A stretch of 53,002 nt of DNA from Bacilli bacterium (GTDB lineage Bacteria > Bacillota_I > Bacilli_A > RF39 > UBA660). The translations under genes were made by a program, and so were the position numbers. The notes beneath the pieces are model-generated. The model was not told the DNA's origin and searched no databases. It saw only the letters and a list, made by a program, of their open reading frames with translations. The stretch's first letter is position 1, and each line of letters begins with the position of its first letter. The stretch covers positions 1 to 53,002 of the forward strand of contig JAFOMI010000026.1 of the NCBI GenBank assembly GCA_017418945.1, written 5' to 3'. This document shows positions 42,659 to 51,540 of the stretch, in pieces.

Positions 42659-43647
42659 TACTCATTTCCTTTCAAATAATTCTTAATATAATCAAGCATA
42701 GAAACAACTTTATCATATTCCATTCTCTTTGGTCCTACAATTGCAAGTGTACTTTCATGATTATCTACATTTACCTTAGTTTTTATAACTGTTAAATCAT
42801 CATCTAATTCATTTTCTTTACCTATATATATTTTAATTTCACCAGAAGATTCTTCAATATTTTTTAAAGATTCATCATCAAGCTTACTAATAAGTCTCTT
42901 AATCTTATCTACTTCATTAAATTCAGGTAATTCCAGCATCTTATTTCTACCAGATACATGAACTATATTCTCATCTCTAAAATTATTAAAGGCATTGTAA
43001 AATGCATTATATATAGTTTCATAATTCATAATATAATTACTAATTATAGGTTTTATTTCAAACTCTAATTTTGAACTTACTTCATCAATTGGAGTACCTA
43101 CAATCATTTTATTAATTAATTCAACAATCTTTTTAACTTCTAATAAATTACTTCCTTTAATATTAATACTTTTATTTTCAACATGACCTTTGTCCGTAAC
43201 TACAATTGCAATTATATTTTCTTCATTAATTGGAATAACCTCAACTTGTTTAAGTTTATTTTCTTCATTCTTATTCTCAAGCATAACTGCTGTATAATTA
43301 GTCATATCAGATATTATTTGTAAACTTTTAGAAATAGAGTCATTTAATTGTAATTGTTTATTATTAAAAATAATTTGTAAATTAAGCATCTCTTCCCCAG
43401 TCATTTCTTTTGGTTCCATAAGATGATCTACATAATATCTATATCCCTTTTCTGATGGAACTCTACCAGAACTTGTATGAGTTTTTTCTAAATATCCTTC
43501 TTCTTCAAGTGATTGCATTTCATTACGAATTGTTGCCGAAGAACAATTTAGAATATCACATAAATTCTTTGAGCCAACCGGTTTAATAGTCTTAATATAT
43601 TCCTCTATTATTAATTTTAAAATGATTTCTTTTCTTTCACTAAGCAA
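42658..43647 (-). CDS. hrcA: heat-shock repressor HrcA
   Basis: HrcA binds CIRCE and represses class I heat-shock genes; it needs GroEL for activity. The N-terminal winged helix has LSERKEIILKLIIEEYIKTI, KPVGSKNLCDIL and SATIRNEMQSLEEEGYLEKT, the canonical pattern. A GAF-like dimer domain follows. The probable start is TTG at 43647, six bases after AGGTGAT, giving 329 residues; the upstream GTG codons precede or overlap that site. The CIRCE copy overlapping its own promoter (43697-43723) shows autoregulation. Confidence 0.95.
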   Translation of the reverse strand: MLSERKEIILKLIIEEYIKTIKPVGSKNLCDILNCSSATIRNEMQSLEEEGYLEKTHTSSGRVPSEKGYRYYVDHLMEPKEMTGEEMLNLQIIFNNKQLQLNDSISKSLQIISDMTNYTAVMLENKNEENKLKQVEVIPINEENIIAIVVTDKGHVENKSINIKGSNLLEVKKIVELINKMIVGTPIDEVSSKLEFEIKPIISNYIMNYETIYNAFYNAFNNFRDENIVHVSGRNKMLELPEFNEVDKIKRLISKLDDESLKNIEESSGEIKIYIGKENELDDDLTVIKTKVNVDNHESTLAIVGPKRMEYDKVVSMLDYIKNYLKGNE

Positions 43648-43680
43648 TATAATCACCTCTATCACTTGTTTACGTTTTTA

Positions 43681-43709
43681 ATTATAATACTAAAAATTAG
43701 CACTGTCAA
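43681..43709 (-). promoter_or_regulatory. sigma-A promoter of the hrcA operon
   Basis: On the minus strand, TTGACA (43709-43704), 17 bases, TATAAT (43686-43681): perfect boxes and spacing. The -35 lies inside CIRCE. Confidence 0.85.
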
Positions 43710-43723
43710 TACATTAGTGCTAA
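43697..43723. promoter_or_regulatory. CIRCE operator (HrcA binding site)
   Basis: TTAGCACTG, nine bases, TAGTGCTAA. This matches TTAGCACTC-N9-GAGTGCTAA except for the innermost pair (G and T instead of C and G). It overlaps the -35 of the hrcA promoter. Confidence 0.95.
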
Positions 43724-43731
43724 TTTCTTTT

Positions 43732-44598
43732 TTAATTTAAATTTATATAATTTTCAACTTCTAAAACAGTATTATTAAAGTCATTAAAATTCACATCAAA
43801 CCATTTAATATTCATTTGATTATTAAAGAAAGTAAATTGTCTTTTTGCATAATGCCTACTATTCTTTTTAATCAAATCAATAGCTTCATCTTTAGTAATT
43901 TCATTATCTAAATACCTAAATAATTCTTTATATCCAATTGGTGTCATAATAGCTTTTGTTCTTTCTTTATTATAGAACTTCTTAGCTTCATCAATTAAAC
44001 CATTATCAAGCATAATATCTACTCTTTTATTAATTCTTTCATATAAAATATCTCTATCAGTTTTAAGTCCAATAAAATAACAATCATCATATAATAATGT
44101 ATCTTTATTATTAGTTATATTACCATTAAGTAAATTAGTTAATGTTCTAACAAGTCTTCTATTATTATCTTTATCTACTTTAATATCTTTATCTATTTCG
44201 ATTATTCTTTTATATAATTCTTCATTTGTTAAATTACTAAAATCATATTTTTCTTCTTCCTTATTAAATCTATAATCATAAAGCGCTGCTTTTATATATA
44301 ATCCAGTTCCTCCCACAAAAATAATATTTTTATTTTTATTCTTAAGTTCCTCTATTTTCTTTCTAGCATCCATCTGATAATCATATATAGAATAATTTTC
44401 ATCATAATTCTTTATATCTAGTAAATGATGAGGGATTCCTTCCATTTCTTCTTTAGTAACCTTAGCTGACGCTATATCCATATCTTTATATATTTGTACA
44501 GAATCATAATTAATAATTTCAGCATTATATTTTTTAGCAAGTTCTATACTTAATTTAGTTTTACCGACAGCAGTTGGACCACTTATTACAATAATCAT
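43732..44598 (-). CDS. miaA: tRNA dimethylallyltransferase MiaA
   Basis: MiaA adds an isopentenyl group to A37 of UNN-decoding tRNAs. Signatures: P-loop GPTAVGKTKLSIELAKKY, INYDSVQIYKDMDIASAK, IPHHLLDIKNYDENYSIYDY, IFVGGTGLYIKAALYD and RHYAKRQFTFF. There are 288 residues from the ATG at 44598, just after AGGTGA (the GTG at 44607 is inside the site). It lies downstream of tpiA and mutL; mutL-miaA proximity is common in Firmicutes. Confidence 0.95.
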   Translation of the reverse strand: MIIVISGPTAVGKTKLSIELAKKYNAEIINYDSVQIYKDMDIASAKVTKEEMEGIPHHLLDIKNYDENYSIYDYQMDARKKIEELKNKNKNIIFVGGTGLYIKAALYDYRFNKEEEKYDFSNLTNEELYKRIIEIDKDIKVDKDNNRRLVRTLTNLLNGNITNNKDTLLYDDCYFIGLKTDRDILYERINKRVDIMLDNGLIDEAKKFYNKERTKAIMTPIGYKELFRYLDNEITKDEAIDLIKKNSRHYAKRQFTFFNNQMNIKWFDVNFNDFNNTVLEVENYINLN

Positions 44599-44650
44599 AA
44601 AAATCACCTATAAAGATTATACTATAAATTTAAACAAAAAGAAAAAGAGA

Positions 44651-45307
44651 TTAATATTTTTCTATTATCTCTTTAAAAGAATCAATATTAATACTACTAT
44701 TTCCAATTAATATTCCATCTAAAGAAGTTATTCCTTTAATAGTATTTATATTATTAGCTGTAATACCTCCGCCATATACAACTTTTATTTCATTACCTAA
44801 TAATTTCTTTGCTTCTAACACAAAGTCATTTATCAGATTATTTGAAGCAACTTTATTTCTTCCAATATAATCATTTGGTTCAAACGCAACAATTAATTTA
44901 TCTAAATCTTTTATTCCAAGAGTACTATTCTTTAAGCTTTCAATAGAATTAACACAAAGAATTACATTTAACCCTTCTTCAAGAGCGTTTTTAACTTTTA
45001 ATAGAACTAAATTATCATCTTCATTAAAAAACTTTCTTCTTTCAAAATGACCAATCATACAATAATTAACATTTATATCTTTAAGCATTAAAGGAGATAT
45101 TTCACCAGTATAAGGTCCTTCATTCTTATAAAATACATTTTGCGCGCCAAACTTAATCTTATTACTTTTTAAATAAGGTAAATTAATATAAGGTGCAAGA
45201 ACAATTACTTCATTATTAAAATCATTTTGATCTAATTCATTAATAAATTTTACAGATTCACTTGGAAGCATATTCATTTTCCAGTTACCAATAACAATTT
45301 TATTCAC
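44651..45307 (-). CDS. tpiA: divergent, short triosephosphate isomerase
   Basis: TIM-barrel enzyme that would interconvert dihydroxyacetone phosphate and glyceraldehyde 3-phosphate. It has 218 residues instead of about 250. The catalytic Lys is in GNWKMN, His in IGHFERR and Glu in VAFEPNDY, so the catalytic trio is present. However, the usual IGHSERR has Phe for Ser. Loop 6, normally EPVWAIGTG, reads EPNDYIGRN. The phosphate loop reads YGGGITANN instead of YGGSV. These are strong changes at substrate-contact positions, so it may be a fast-evolving TpiA or a paralogue with another substrate. It starts on the last base of mutL, so the two are coupled. The symbol is given with reserve. Confidence 0.7.
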   Translation of the reverse strand: MNKIVIGNWKMNMLPSESVKFINELDQNDFNNEVIVLAPYINLPYLKSNKIKFGAQNVFYKNEGPYTGEISPLMLKDINVNYCMIGHFERRKFFNEDDNLVLLKVKNALEEGLNVILCVNSIESLKNSTLGIKDLDKLIVAFEPNDYIGRNKVASNNLINDFVLEAKKLLGNEIKVVYGGGITANNINTIKGITSLDGILIGNSSINIDSFKEIIEKY

Positions 45308-47070
45308 TATAACACCCTCTTAAATAATTTTTCTATTTCATATATAGGATAATGTATAATTGTAGGTCTTCCATGAGCACAATTATATGGATTTTTACAT
45401 GTTTCTAAATCATCTATTATCTTTTGCATTTCTTCCATTGATAAATCAGTATTTGCTTTTACACTAGCCTTACAAGCCATCATCGCAGAAATACTATCAT
45501 TAAATCTTTCTAAATCAAAATGTTTATCCATTGTTATTATTTTTTCTAATACATTTCTAACAAATAGTTCTTCAAGTCCTTCTTTAAACCAAGTAGGATG
45601 TGCTTTTATAACAAACGAACTATCTCCAAATTCTTCTATATCAACACCAAGAACCCTTATAAATTCTAAATTATTTTTTATTATCAAAAATTCATCTTTA
45701 GGATACTCAATATTCATAGGAAATAACATACTTATAGTTTCCTGTGTTGGATTTGCCATTGCTTTTTTATACTTTTCATAATTGAATCTTTCTGCCGCAG
45801 CATGTTGATCTATTAAATACATTCCTTTTTCATTATGACAAACTATATATGTACCAAGTACTTGACCTACAATATATAATTTAGGAAATGGTTTAACATC
45901 TTCTTTAGATTCTTCTTCAACAAAATTATAATTATTCTCTTCTTCTTTAATCATATTTTCACTAGAAGAAGAAAAATCCATAACTAATTCTTTTACTTCT
46001 TCATATTTAGGTTCTTCTTTAACTGGCTCTATTTTCTTAATAACATTATCTAAACTAACTTCATGAGTAGATGCATCTACTCCAAGAAAATTATTATCAA
46101 GTACTCTTTCTATTTCTTTTGATACTATTTCTTTTAAATCTTCAAAATTAGAAAACTTAATATCTTGTTTAGATGGATGTATATTAACATCTGTTAAACA
46201 AGGATCTACTTCAATATTTAATACAACAACCGGATATCTATTATCAGGTTTATATTTATGATAACTATCATTAATAACCTTATTTAATTCACTATTTTTA
46301 ACTACTCTACCATTTACAATAGTAATAATATGATTTCTATTTGACTTATTAACTTCTGGCATTGATATATATCCATCAACAATATAATCATCATTATAAG
46401 TATTAATTTTAAGCATTTTTCTTGCTACATCAGTTCCATATATTTGATTAATTGTCTTAAGTAAATTATTTGATCCATCAGTTTGAAGTAATACTTTATC
46501 ATTATTAGTTAATGTAAATCTAATATTAGTGTGTGAAAGAGCTGCTCTATCAATAACACTTATAACATTAGATAATTCACTATATAAACTATTTAAATAT
46601 TTTAATCTAGCTGGTGTATTAAAAAATAAATCTCTAACTTCAATTATAGTTCCTCTTCTTAAATCACCTTTTTCTTTAGACTTTAATATTCCACCCTCTA
46701 AAGTATAAGATATACCTGTTTCTCCATTACTAGTCTTTAAATTAACGATAGAAACAGATGCAATAGATGGAAGAGCTTCACCTCTAAATCCTAAAGTACA
46801 AATATTAAATAAATCATCTTCATTTAAAAGCTTGCTAGTTGCATGAGCTTCAAAGCATAATAATGCATCCTCTTCATCCATTCCAATTCCATCATCAGTT
46901 ACTTTAATTGATTTAGTTCCAGAATCAATTAAATCTACTTTTATATATGTCGATCCTGCATCTATAGAATTTTCTATTAATTCTTTAACAACAGATGCAC
47001 ATTTTTCAACAACTTCACCTGCTGCTATTTTATTAGATAAACTTTCACTCATTATTTTTATTCTGCTCAT
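45307..47070 (-). CDS. mutL: DNA mismatch repair protein MutL
   Basis: MutL couples MutS to strand removal. The GHKL ATPase is at the N terminus: IAAGEVVEKCASVVKELIEN, SIDAGSTYIKVDL, TDDGIGMDEEDA and HATSKL, then GFRGEALPSI. The C-terminal domain has DQHAAAERFNYEKY, the nuclease motif of MutL proteins that nick DNA themselves, and CAHGRPTI. So it is a nicking-type MutL, as expected without MutH. There are 587 residues from the ATG at 47070, preceded by AGGTGA. Confidence 0.95.
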   Translation of the reverse strand: MSRIKIMSESLSNKIAAGEVVEKCASVVKELIENSIDAGSTYIKVDLIDSGTKSIKVTDDGIGMDEEDALLCFEAHATSKLLNEDDLFNICTLGFRGEALPSIASVSIVNLKTSNGETGISYTLEGGILKSKEKGDLRRGTIIEVRDLFFNTPARLKYLNSLYSELSNVISVIDRAALSHTNIRFTLTNNDKVLLQTDGSNNLLKTINQIYGTDVARKMLKINTYNDDYIVDGYISMPEVNKSNRNHIITIVNGRVVKNSELNKVINDSYHKYKPDNRYPVVVLNIEVDPCLTDVNIHPSKQDIKFSNFEDLKEIVSKEIERVLDNNFLGVDASTHEVSLDNVIKKIEPVKEEPKYEEVKELVMDFSSSSENMIKEEENNYNFVEEESKEDVKPFPKLYIVGQVLGTYIVCHNEKGMYLIDQHAAAERFNYEKYKKAMANPTQETISMLFPMNIEYPKDEFLIIKNNLEFIRVLGVDIEEFGDSSFVIKAHPTWFKEGLEELFVRNVLEKIITMDKHFDLERFNDSISAMMACKASVKANTDLSMEEMQKIIDDLETCKNPYNCAHGRPTIIHYPIYEIEKLFKRVL

Positions 47071-47120
47071 ATACTTCACCTATAAAAATTATATCAAAAA
47101 TATAAATATTTTAAAATAAA

Positions 47121-47150
47121 AATAAGAAAGTAATTTACTTTCTTATTCAA
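47121..47150 (-). terminator. terminator of the 338-residue surface-type gene
   Basis: A 13-bp inverted repeat (AATAAGAAAGTAA and complement) with T-rich DNA after it on the minus strand. Confidence 0.65.
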
Positions 47151-48159
47151 TAACATATGGATTATCAAAACTTCCATCTCCACCAAGATATTTTGATAAA
47201 GCACTAACATATATTACTTTTTTAACTTGAATATTCTTTTCAAGTTTAGTCATAATTAATTCATTATTTTCATTTATCATATAAAGCATATTCTTTTCTG
47301 CAGCATTAGATAAATATGTATTAGTAAGCATATTAATTAAATAACTATGACAATTATTAATATTAATATCTGTTAAAGAATTATATGTGCATTCATTTGC
47401 TGAATTTATAATATCTGATATATTTGGATATGAAAAACTAAATACTAACTTAGGAGAACCTACTGTATAAGTATTATTTCTCTTTTCGTTCTTCATTATA
47501 TTACTAATATCATTAGATTTACTTCTAACATATCCTACATAGAATATTCCTTTATATCCTTCATCAATTAATTCTTCCTTTTTCTTTAAATAGTTAATAT
47601 CTCCAGATAATCCAAAATTTTCTTCTATAGTATTTTCTTCATCAATAAGTTTTAAATCATTAGAATTAGTTATTCCAATAATTCTATACATCTTATCATT
47701 ATATTTAATATAATTCTTAGGATCATCACCAACATATATATATTTTAAATCATATAAATCTTGTTCATTATTTATTCCTAAAACATAATCTTTATCATTA
47801 ATATTATTTATAAGCATGTTATCTACACTAATAAATGCACCTTCATCATTAAGTACCTTTACATAACCCTTAAAATTATTATTGTTATCAATAAGTTTTT
47901 CTTTAACAAGATCATCAGTATTAACTCTAATTTCAAAATCATTTAAGGAAATGACATCTTGATATAAATCAGGTTTACCTAAAATATAAACTTTAGTCGC
48001 ATCTAAAACTATGTCTTCAGTTACTTCATTAACTTTATTTTCAATTATTTTTTCTTCTGCTTTTATTTCCCTATTTTGATATATTGTAATTCCTAATAAC
48101 ATTATTATTGCTAATCCAATAACTGAATATCTTACAATTGTAAATCTTTTGCTATTCAT
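47143..48159 (-). CDS. hypothetical anchored surface-type protein with C-terminal GGDGSxxNPY motif
   Basis: A 338-residue protein with one N-terminal membrane helix (about 11-27) and a large external part. Two stretches recall a set of abundant surface proteins in gut Firmicutes that I know only as hypotheticals: YIKYNDKMYRIIGI in the middle, like their YNGxLWRIIGI, and YLGGDGSFDNPYVIE at the very end. Two cysteines (NECTYN, NNCHSY) could form a disulfide. Function is unknown. It lies between uvrC and mutL on the same strand, with a terminator before mutL, and its start follows a GAGGTAGA-like site. Confidence 0.6.
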   Translation of the reverse strand: MNSKRFTIVRYSVIGLAIIMLLGITIYQNREIKAEEKIIENKVNEVTEDIVLDATKVYILGKPDLYQDVISLNDFEIRVNTDDLVKEKLIDNNNNFKGYVKVLNDEGAFISVDNMLINNINDKDYVLGINNEQDLYDLKYIYVGDDPKNYIKYNDKMYRIIGITNSNDLKLIDEENTIEENFGLSGDINYLKKKEELIDEGYKGIFYVGYVRSKSNDISNIMKNEKRNNTYTVGSPKLVFSFSYPNISDIINSANECTYNSLTDININNCHSYLINMLTNTYLSNAAEKNMLYMINENNELIMTKLEKNIQVKKVIYVSALSKYLGGDGSFDNPYVIE

Positions 48160-48236
48160 ATAATCTACCTCTACAAATAATTATAGTTAATTATTATTTA
48201 TTTTTCAATTGCATAGAATAAATTTTACAAAAAAAA

Positions 48237-48263
48237 AAGAATATTATTTTTTTAAATATTCTT
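48237..48263 (-). terminator. terminator of uvrC
   Basis: On the minus strand, AAGAATATT and AATATTCTT pair, with a run of ten T. The stem includes the last codons of uvrC. Confidence 0.75.
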
Positions 48264-50013
48264 TTAAAACAGGAATTATATTATCTGGAATTATCTCACC
48301 AAGTTCACTATCACTAGCTTCAAGTATTCCTTTTAAAGTACCAAATTTCTTTAATAAAGCTTTTTTCCTTTGTTTTCCAATACCTGGTATTTCATCTAAT
48401 TTTGATGAAAAAGTTCCTTTACTTCTAATATCTTTATGATATGTAATCGCAAATCTATGTACTTCTTCACTTATAGTTTCAAGGAAATGAAATAAATCGC
48501 TATTCTTTTCTATTTCTATATAGTCACCATCACTAGATACTAAATGAGTTATTCTATGTTTATCATTCTTTTGCATACCATAAACTGGTATTGATAAACA
48601 TAAATTATCTAGAATTTCTTTAGTAGCATTAATTTGTATTAAACCACCATCAACAAGTATCAAATCAGGCATAATTAAAGAATCATTAATTACTCTAGTA
48701 TATCTTCTTTCAATAACTTCTTGCATCATATGATAATCATCTTTAGCGTCACTAATAATCTTATACTTTCTATAATCTTTTGTACTTTTTCTTCCATCAA
48801 TAAAAGTAACCATCGCACTAACTCTAAAATTACCAAATAAATGAGAATTATCAAAGCTTTCAATTCTATGCACTTCAAATCCTATTTTTTTACTTAATTC
48901 TTCACATGCATGAATAGTTCTATTATAGTCATTCTTAATTAAAGCTATTTTATCTTCTATTTTAATTTTTGCATTTTCCTCAGCCATATCAAGTAATTTC
49001 TTCTTATCCCCTTTAACTGGAGAATATACTTTAATTCCTAATACTTCACTTAACAAATCAGTATCTATTCCTTCTGGTACAAGTATTTCTCTTGGCTTAA
49101 ATCTATCATCATCATAAAACGAAATAATAAAATTATTTAGTACATCTATTTTCTCTTCGTTTAATTCATATATATAACTATCTCTTTCAACTAAATTACC
49201 ATTTCTAGAATGAAGTACTTGTATTGATATATAATCCTTATATACATAATAATTAAATATATCTCTATTAACATTATCATTAAAGTCAATCTTTTGCTTT
49301 TCAAGAACAACCTTAATATAATCCATTACTTCTTTTATTTCTTTTGCTTTTTCAAAATTTAACTTACTTGATGCTTCCAACATTTCTTTTTCTAATCTAT
49401 TATAAATATCATTATAATTTCCATTTAAGAAACTAGTAATTTCCATTACAATATTATCCATTACTTCTTTATCTATATTTAACTTGCAATATCCAAGACA
49501 TTCACCTATATGATAGTAAAGACATAAATCATCTTTAAAATTTTTACATTTCTTTAACGGATACATTCTATTTAATATTTGAACTATTCTTTTAGCAGCA
49601 TAACTATTAGGATATGGGCCAAATAATTTTACATTCTTTCTTTTAGTTCTTTTATTTGGTCTAACGATACTAAGTTCTGGATATTTATCATATGAAAGCA
49701 TTATATATGGATATTGTTTATCATCTCTAAAGATAATATTATATTTAGGATCATATTTCTTAATAAGATTAATTTCTAGTAACAAAGCTTCTTTTTCAGA
49801 ACCTGTAACTATATATTCAAAATCATGAATATTTTGAACAAGTAATTTGGTTTTACCAAACTTCTCTCCTCTAAAATAACTTTTAACTCTATTTTTAAGT
49901 ATTTTTGCTTTACCAACATATATAATTGTGCCACTTACATCTTTCATTAAGTAACAACCTGGAGAATCAGGAAGTAAGGCAAGTTTTTTCTTAATATTTT
50001 CTCTAACATCCAT
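48244..50013 (-). CDS. uvrC: excinuclease ABC subunit C
   Basis: UvrC cuts on both sides of a lesion marked by UvrAB. The N-terminal GIY-YIG nuclease has PDSPGCYLMKDVSGTIIYVG and KNRVKSYF. A UVR domain (about 200-235) includes SSKLNFEKAKEIKEVMDYIK. The RNase H-like nuclease has RIESFDNSHLFGNFRVSAM and LILVDGGLIQINA. A C-terminal HhH pair has IPGIGKQRKKALLKKFGTLK. The 589-residue length is normal. The start follows AAAAGGAGG. uvrA and uvrB are not in the window. Confidence 0.97.
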   Translation of the reverse strand: MDVRENIKKKLALLPDSPGCYLMKDVSGTIIYVGKAKILKNRVKSYFRGEKFGKTKLLVQNIHDFEYIVTGSEKEALLLEINLIKKYDPKYNIIFRDDKQYPYIMLSYDKYPELSIVRPNKRTKRKNVKLFGPYPNSYAAKRIVQILNRMYPLKKCKNFKDDLCLYYHIGECLGYCKLNIDKEVMDNIVMEITSFLNGNYNDIYNRLEKEMLEASSKLNFEKAKEIKEVMDYIKVVLEKQKIDFNDNVNRDIFNYYVYKDYISIQVLHSRNGNLVERDSYIYELNEEKIDVLNNFIISFYDDDRFKPREILVPEGIDTDLLSEVLGIKVYSPVKGDKKKLLDMAEENAKIKIEDKIALIKNDYNRTIHACEELSKKIGFEVHRIESFDNSHLFGNFRVSAMVTFIDGRKSTKDYRKYKIISDAKDDYHMMQEVIERRYTRVINDSLIMPDLILVDGGLIQINATKEILDNLCLSIPVYGMQKNDKHRITHLVSSDGDYIEIEKNSDLFHFLETISEEVHRFAITYHKDIRSKGTFSSKLDEIPGIGKQRKKALLKKFGTLKGILEASDSELGEIIPDNIIPVLKEYLKK

Positions 50014-50127
50014 AATAACACCTCCTTTTAAATAGTATTTTTCTTTCCCTTTTCATTATAACATATTTAATAATAAAGTATTATAGTAAAAAATGTAAGA
50101 AAATGCTATAATGAAATTGGTGATTTT

Positions 50128-50478
50128 ATGATTACAAATGAATTTGAAATTAAAAAATCTAGATTTATAACATATTTATATAAATTAGATAACGAAGAAG
50201 CTATAGATGAAATAATTGATAACATAAAAAAAGAACATAAAAAAGCAAGACATGTTGTTTATGTATATAAGATTAATAATACCGGAAAAATAAATGATGA
50301 TGGTGAACCAAAAGGAACTGCTGGTATGCCTATATTTAATGTTATAGAAAAAAATAATTTAAATAACATTCTAATTATTGTAGTAAGATACTTTGGAGGA
50401 ATAAAATTAGGCGCAGGAGGTTTATTTAGAGCGTATTCTAATTCTGCTTCAGAAATAATAAAGAAACTAGATAACTAG
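50128..50478 (+). CDS. YigZ/IMPACT family protein, N-terminal domain only
   Basis: The UPF0029 domain is complete: EFEIKKSRFITYLYKLDNEE, KARHVVYVYKIN, DDGEPKGTAGMPIFNVIE and VVRYFGGIKLGAGGLFRAYS. Relatives (Bacillus YvyE, E. coli YigZ) have about 210 residues with a second ferredoxin-like domain (DUF1949). Here the protein ends at 116 residues, right after the first domain, in a terminator. Function is unknown; IMPACT in eukaryotes affects translation control. The ATG lies after a GGTGAT site. The 3' end overlaps the amidoligase-like gene tail to tail by 12 bases. Confidence 0.88.
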   Translation: MITNEFEIKKSRFITYLYKLDNEEAIDEIIDNIKKEHKKARHVVYVYKINNTGKINDDGEPKGTAGMPIFNVIEKNNLNNILIIVVRYFGGIKLGAGGLFRAYSNSASEIIKKLDN

Positions 50479-50488
50479 TTTCTTTGTT
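50461..50488. terminator. bidirectional terminator inside two overlapping stop regions
   Basis: AAGAAACTAG (50461-50470) and CTAGTTTCTT (50475-50484) pair around ATAA; both converging genes stop within the hairpin. Confidence 0.75.
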
Positions 50489-51426
50489 TTTTCTTTAATA
50501 AAATATTGTCTTAAAAAATAATCTTTGTCTATATCATCTACAAATATTAAATCACAAAATTCTAATGCATCAGAATAATATGAATCTTTATAATTATCTG
50601 TTTTATAGAAATTATAATCATAATCTAAAAGTTTATAATCTAAAAACGAATTATCTATATCGTCATTTTTTATTCTTTCAATTATATTTAATACTAGATT
50701 AATGTAATTTTGAATAATAAATATATTGGTATTAGAATTATACATTTTAAATTCCATTGTATCTTGTTTTAATACAGGACTTTTTTTATTTATATTAAAA
50801 GCATGTTCTTTTTTAATTACCTTTTTTCTTAATAAATCTATATTCTTATAAAAATCATCAGTAATCTCATTGCCTCTTATAAAATCATATAATATATTAC
50901 TTAGTTCTTTTGAATATAAACTCATACTAACTTTTGAAGATAAATCATCTCCATAAGAAAATCTATAAATAATATGTTCATATAAAAGATATATCTTTAA
51001 TAAAGTTAATAAATTATCATTATCTTTATCTAATTCGTTTAATCCTACATTTATATGAATACATTTATTTGAAGAAATAGGTCCATTTATATTTGAAATA
51101 GTATTAAACAAATCATTAAGAAGTGCATTATCTTTAAGTTTATTATTTAATAAAGAGGATTTAACAGTACAAGTATTTTTATCATTTTTCTTAAAAATAC
51201 TATTTTCTGAAATTATAAACGGTTTATCAATTAATTTATTCTTTTCATTAAAATTAGAAATAGATTTTTTTATATCACTTGGTTGAAATGACATAAAATC
51301 TATATCTAATGTATATGGAATATCATTTGATACATTTAATAATTCTCTATAATTAAAATTCATTTTAAGTAAATAATCATTTAATCTAACTAAATCATCA
51401 TACTCATAACATTCTGTTATTCCCAT
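50467..51426 (-). CDS. amidoligase-like protein
   Basis: 319 residues. The second half follows the pattern of the amidoligase family (glutamine synthetase-like fold). NKCIHINVGLNELDKD stands where members have CxxHIHxG. Then comes LLKIYLLYEHIIYRFSYGDD with the usual Glu, then DTMEFKMYNSNTN for TIEFRxxxGT and a helical end. The N-terminal YTLDIDFMSF could be the first metal strand, usually GxExE. Compared with the family, HIH is HIN, EFR is EFK and E.E is D.D, so the catalytic site is altered or inactive. Family members make amide or peptide bonds in modified peptides or cell-wall compounds, often beside ATP-grasp genes. One is divergent here. The start follows AGGATAGGGAT. The call is by eye. 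Confidence 0.5.
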   Translation of the reverse strand: MGITECYEYDDLVRLNDYLLKMNFNYRELLNVSNDIPYTLDIDFMSFQPSDIKKSISNFNEKNKLIDKPFIISENSIFKKNDKNTCTVKSSLLNNKLKDNALLNDLFNTISNINGPISSNKCIHINVGLNELDKDNDNLLTLLKIYLLYEHIIYRFSYGDDLSSKVSMSLYSKELSNILYDFIRGNEITDDFYKNIDLLRKKVIKKEHAFNINKKSPVLKQDTMEFKMYNSNTNIFIIQNYINLVLNIIERIKNDDIDNSFLDYKLLDYDYNFYKTDNYKDSYYSDALEFCDLIFVDDIDKDYFLRQYFIKEKTKKLVI

Positions 51427-51491
51427 AATCCCTATCCTCTTTAATGTTTAATACATATATTATTACAAATTAATAATTATGTCAAAACAAT

Positions 51492-51520
51492 TTGGGAAAA
51501 TAGACAAAATATGATAAAAT
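51492..51520 (+). promoter_or_regulatory. possible promoter of the ATP-grasp gene
   Basis: TTGGGA (51492-51497), 17 bases, TAAAAT (51515-51520), 20 bases before the ATG. Moderate match. Confidence 0.4.
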
Positions 51521-51540
51521 TTATATGGGTGATACAATAA

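Noticed and set aside
43732-47070. Separate promoters for tpiA and miaA
   Set aside because: The mutL/tpiA overlap and short gap to miaA leave no convincing boxes; read-through from mutL is simpler.
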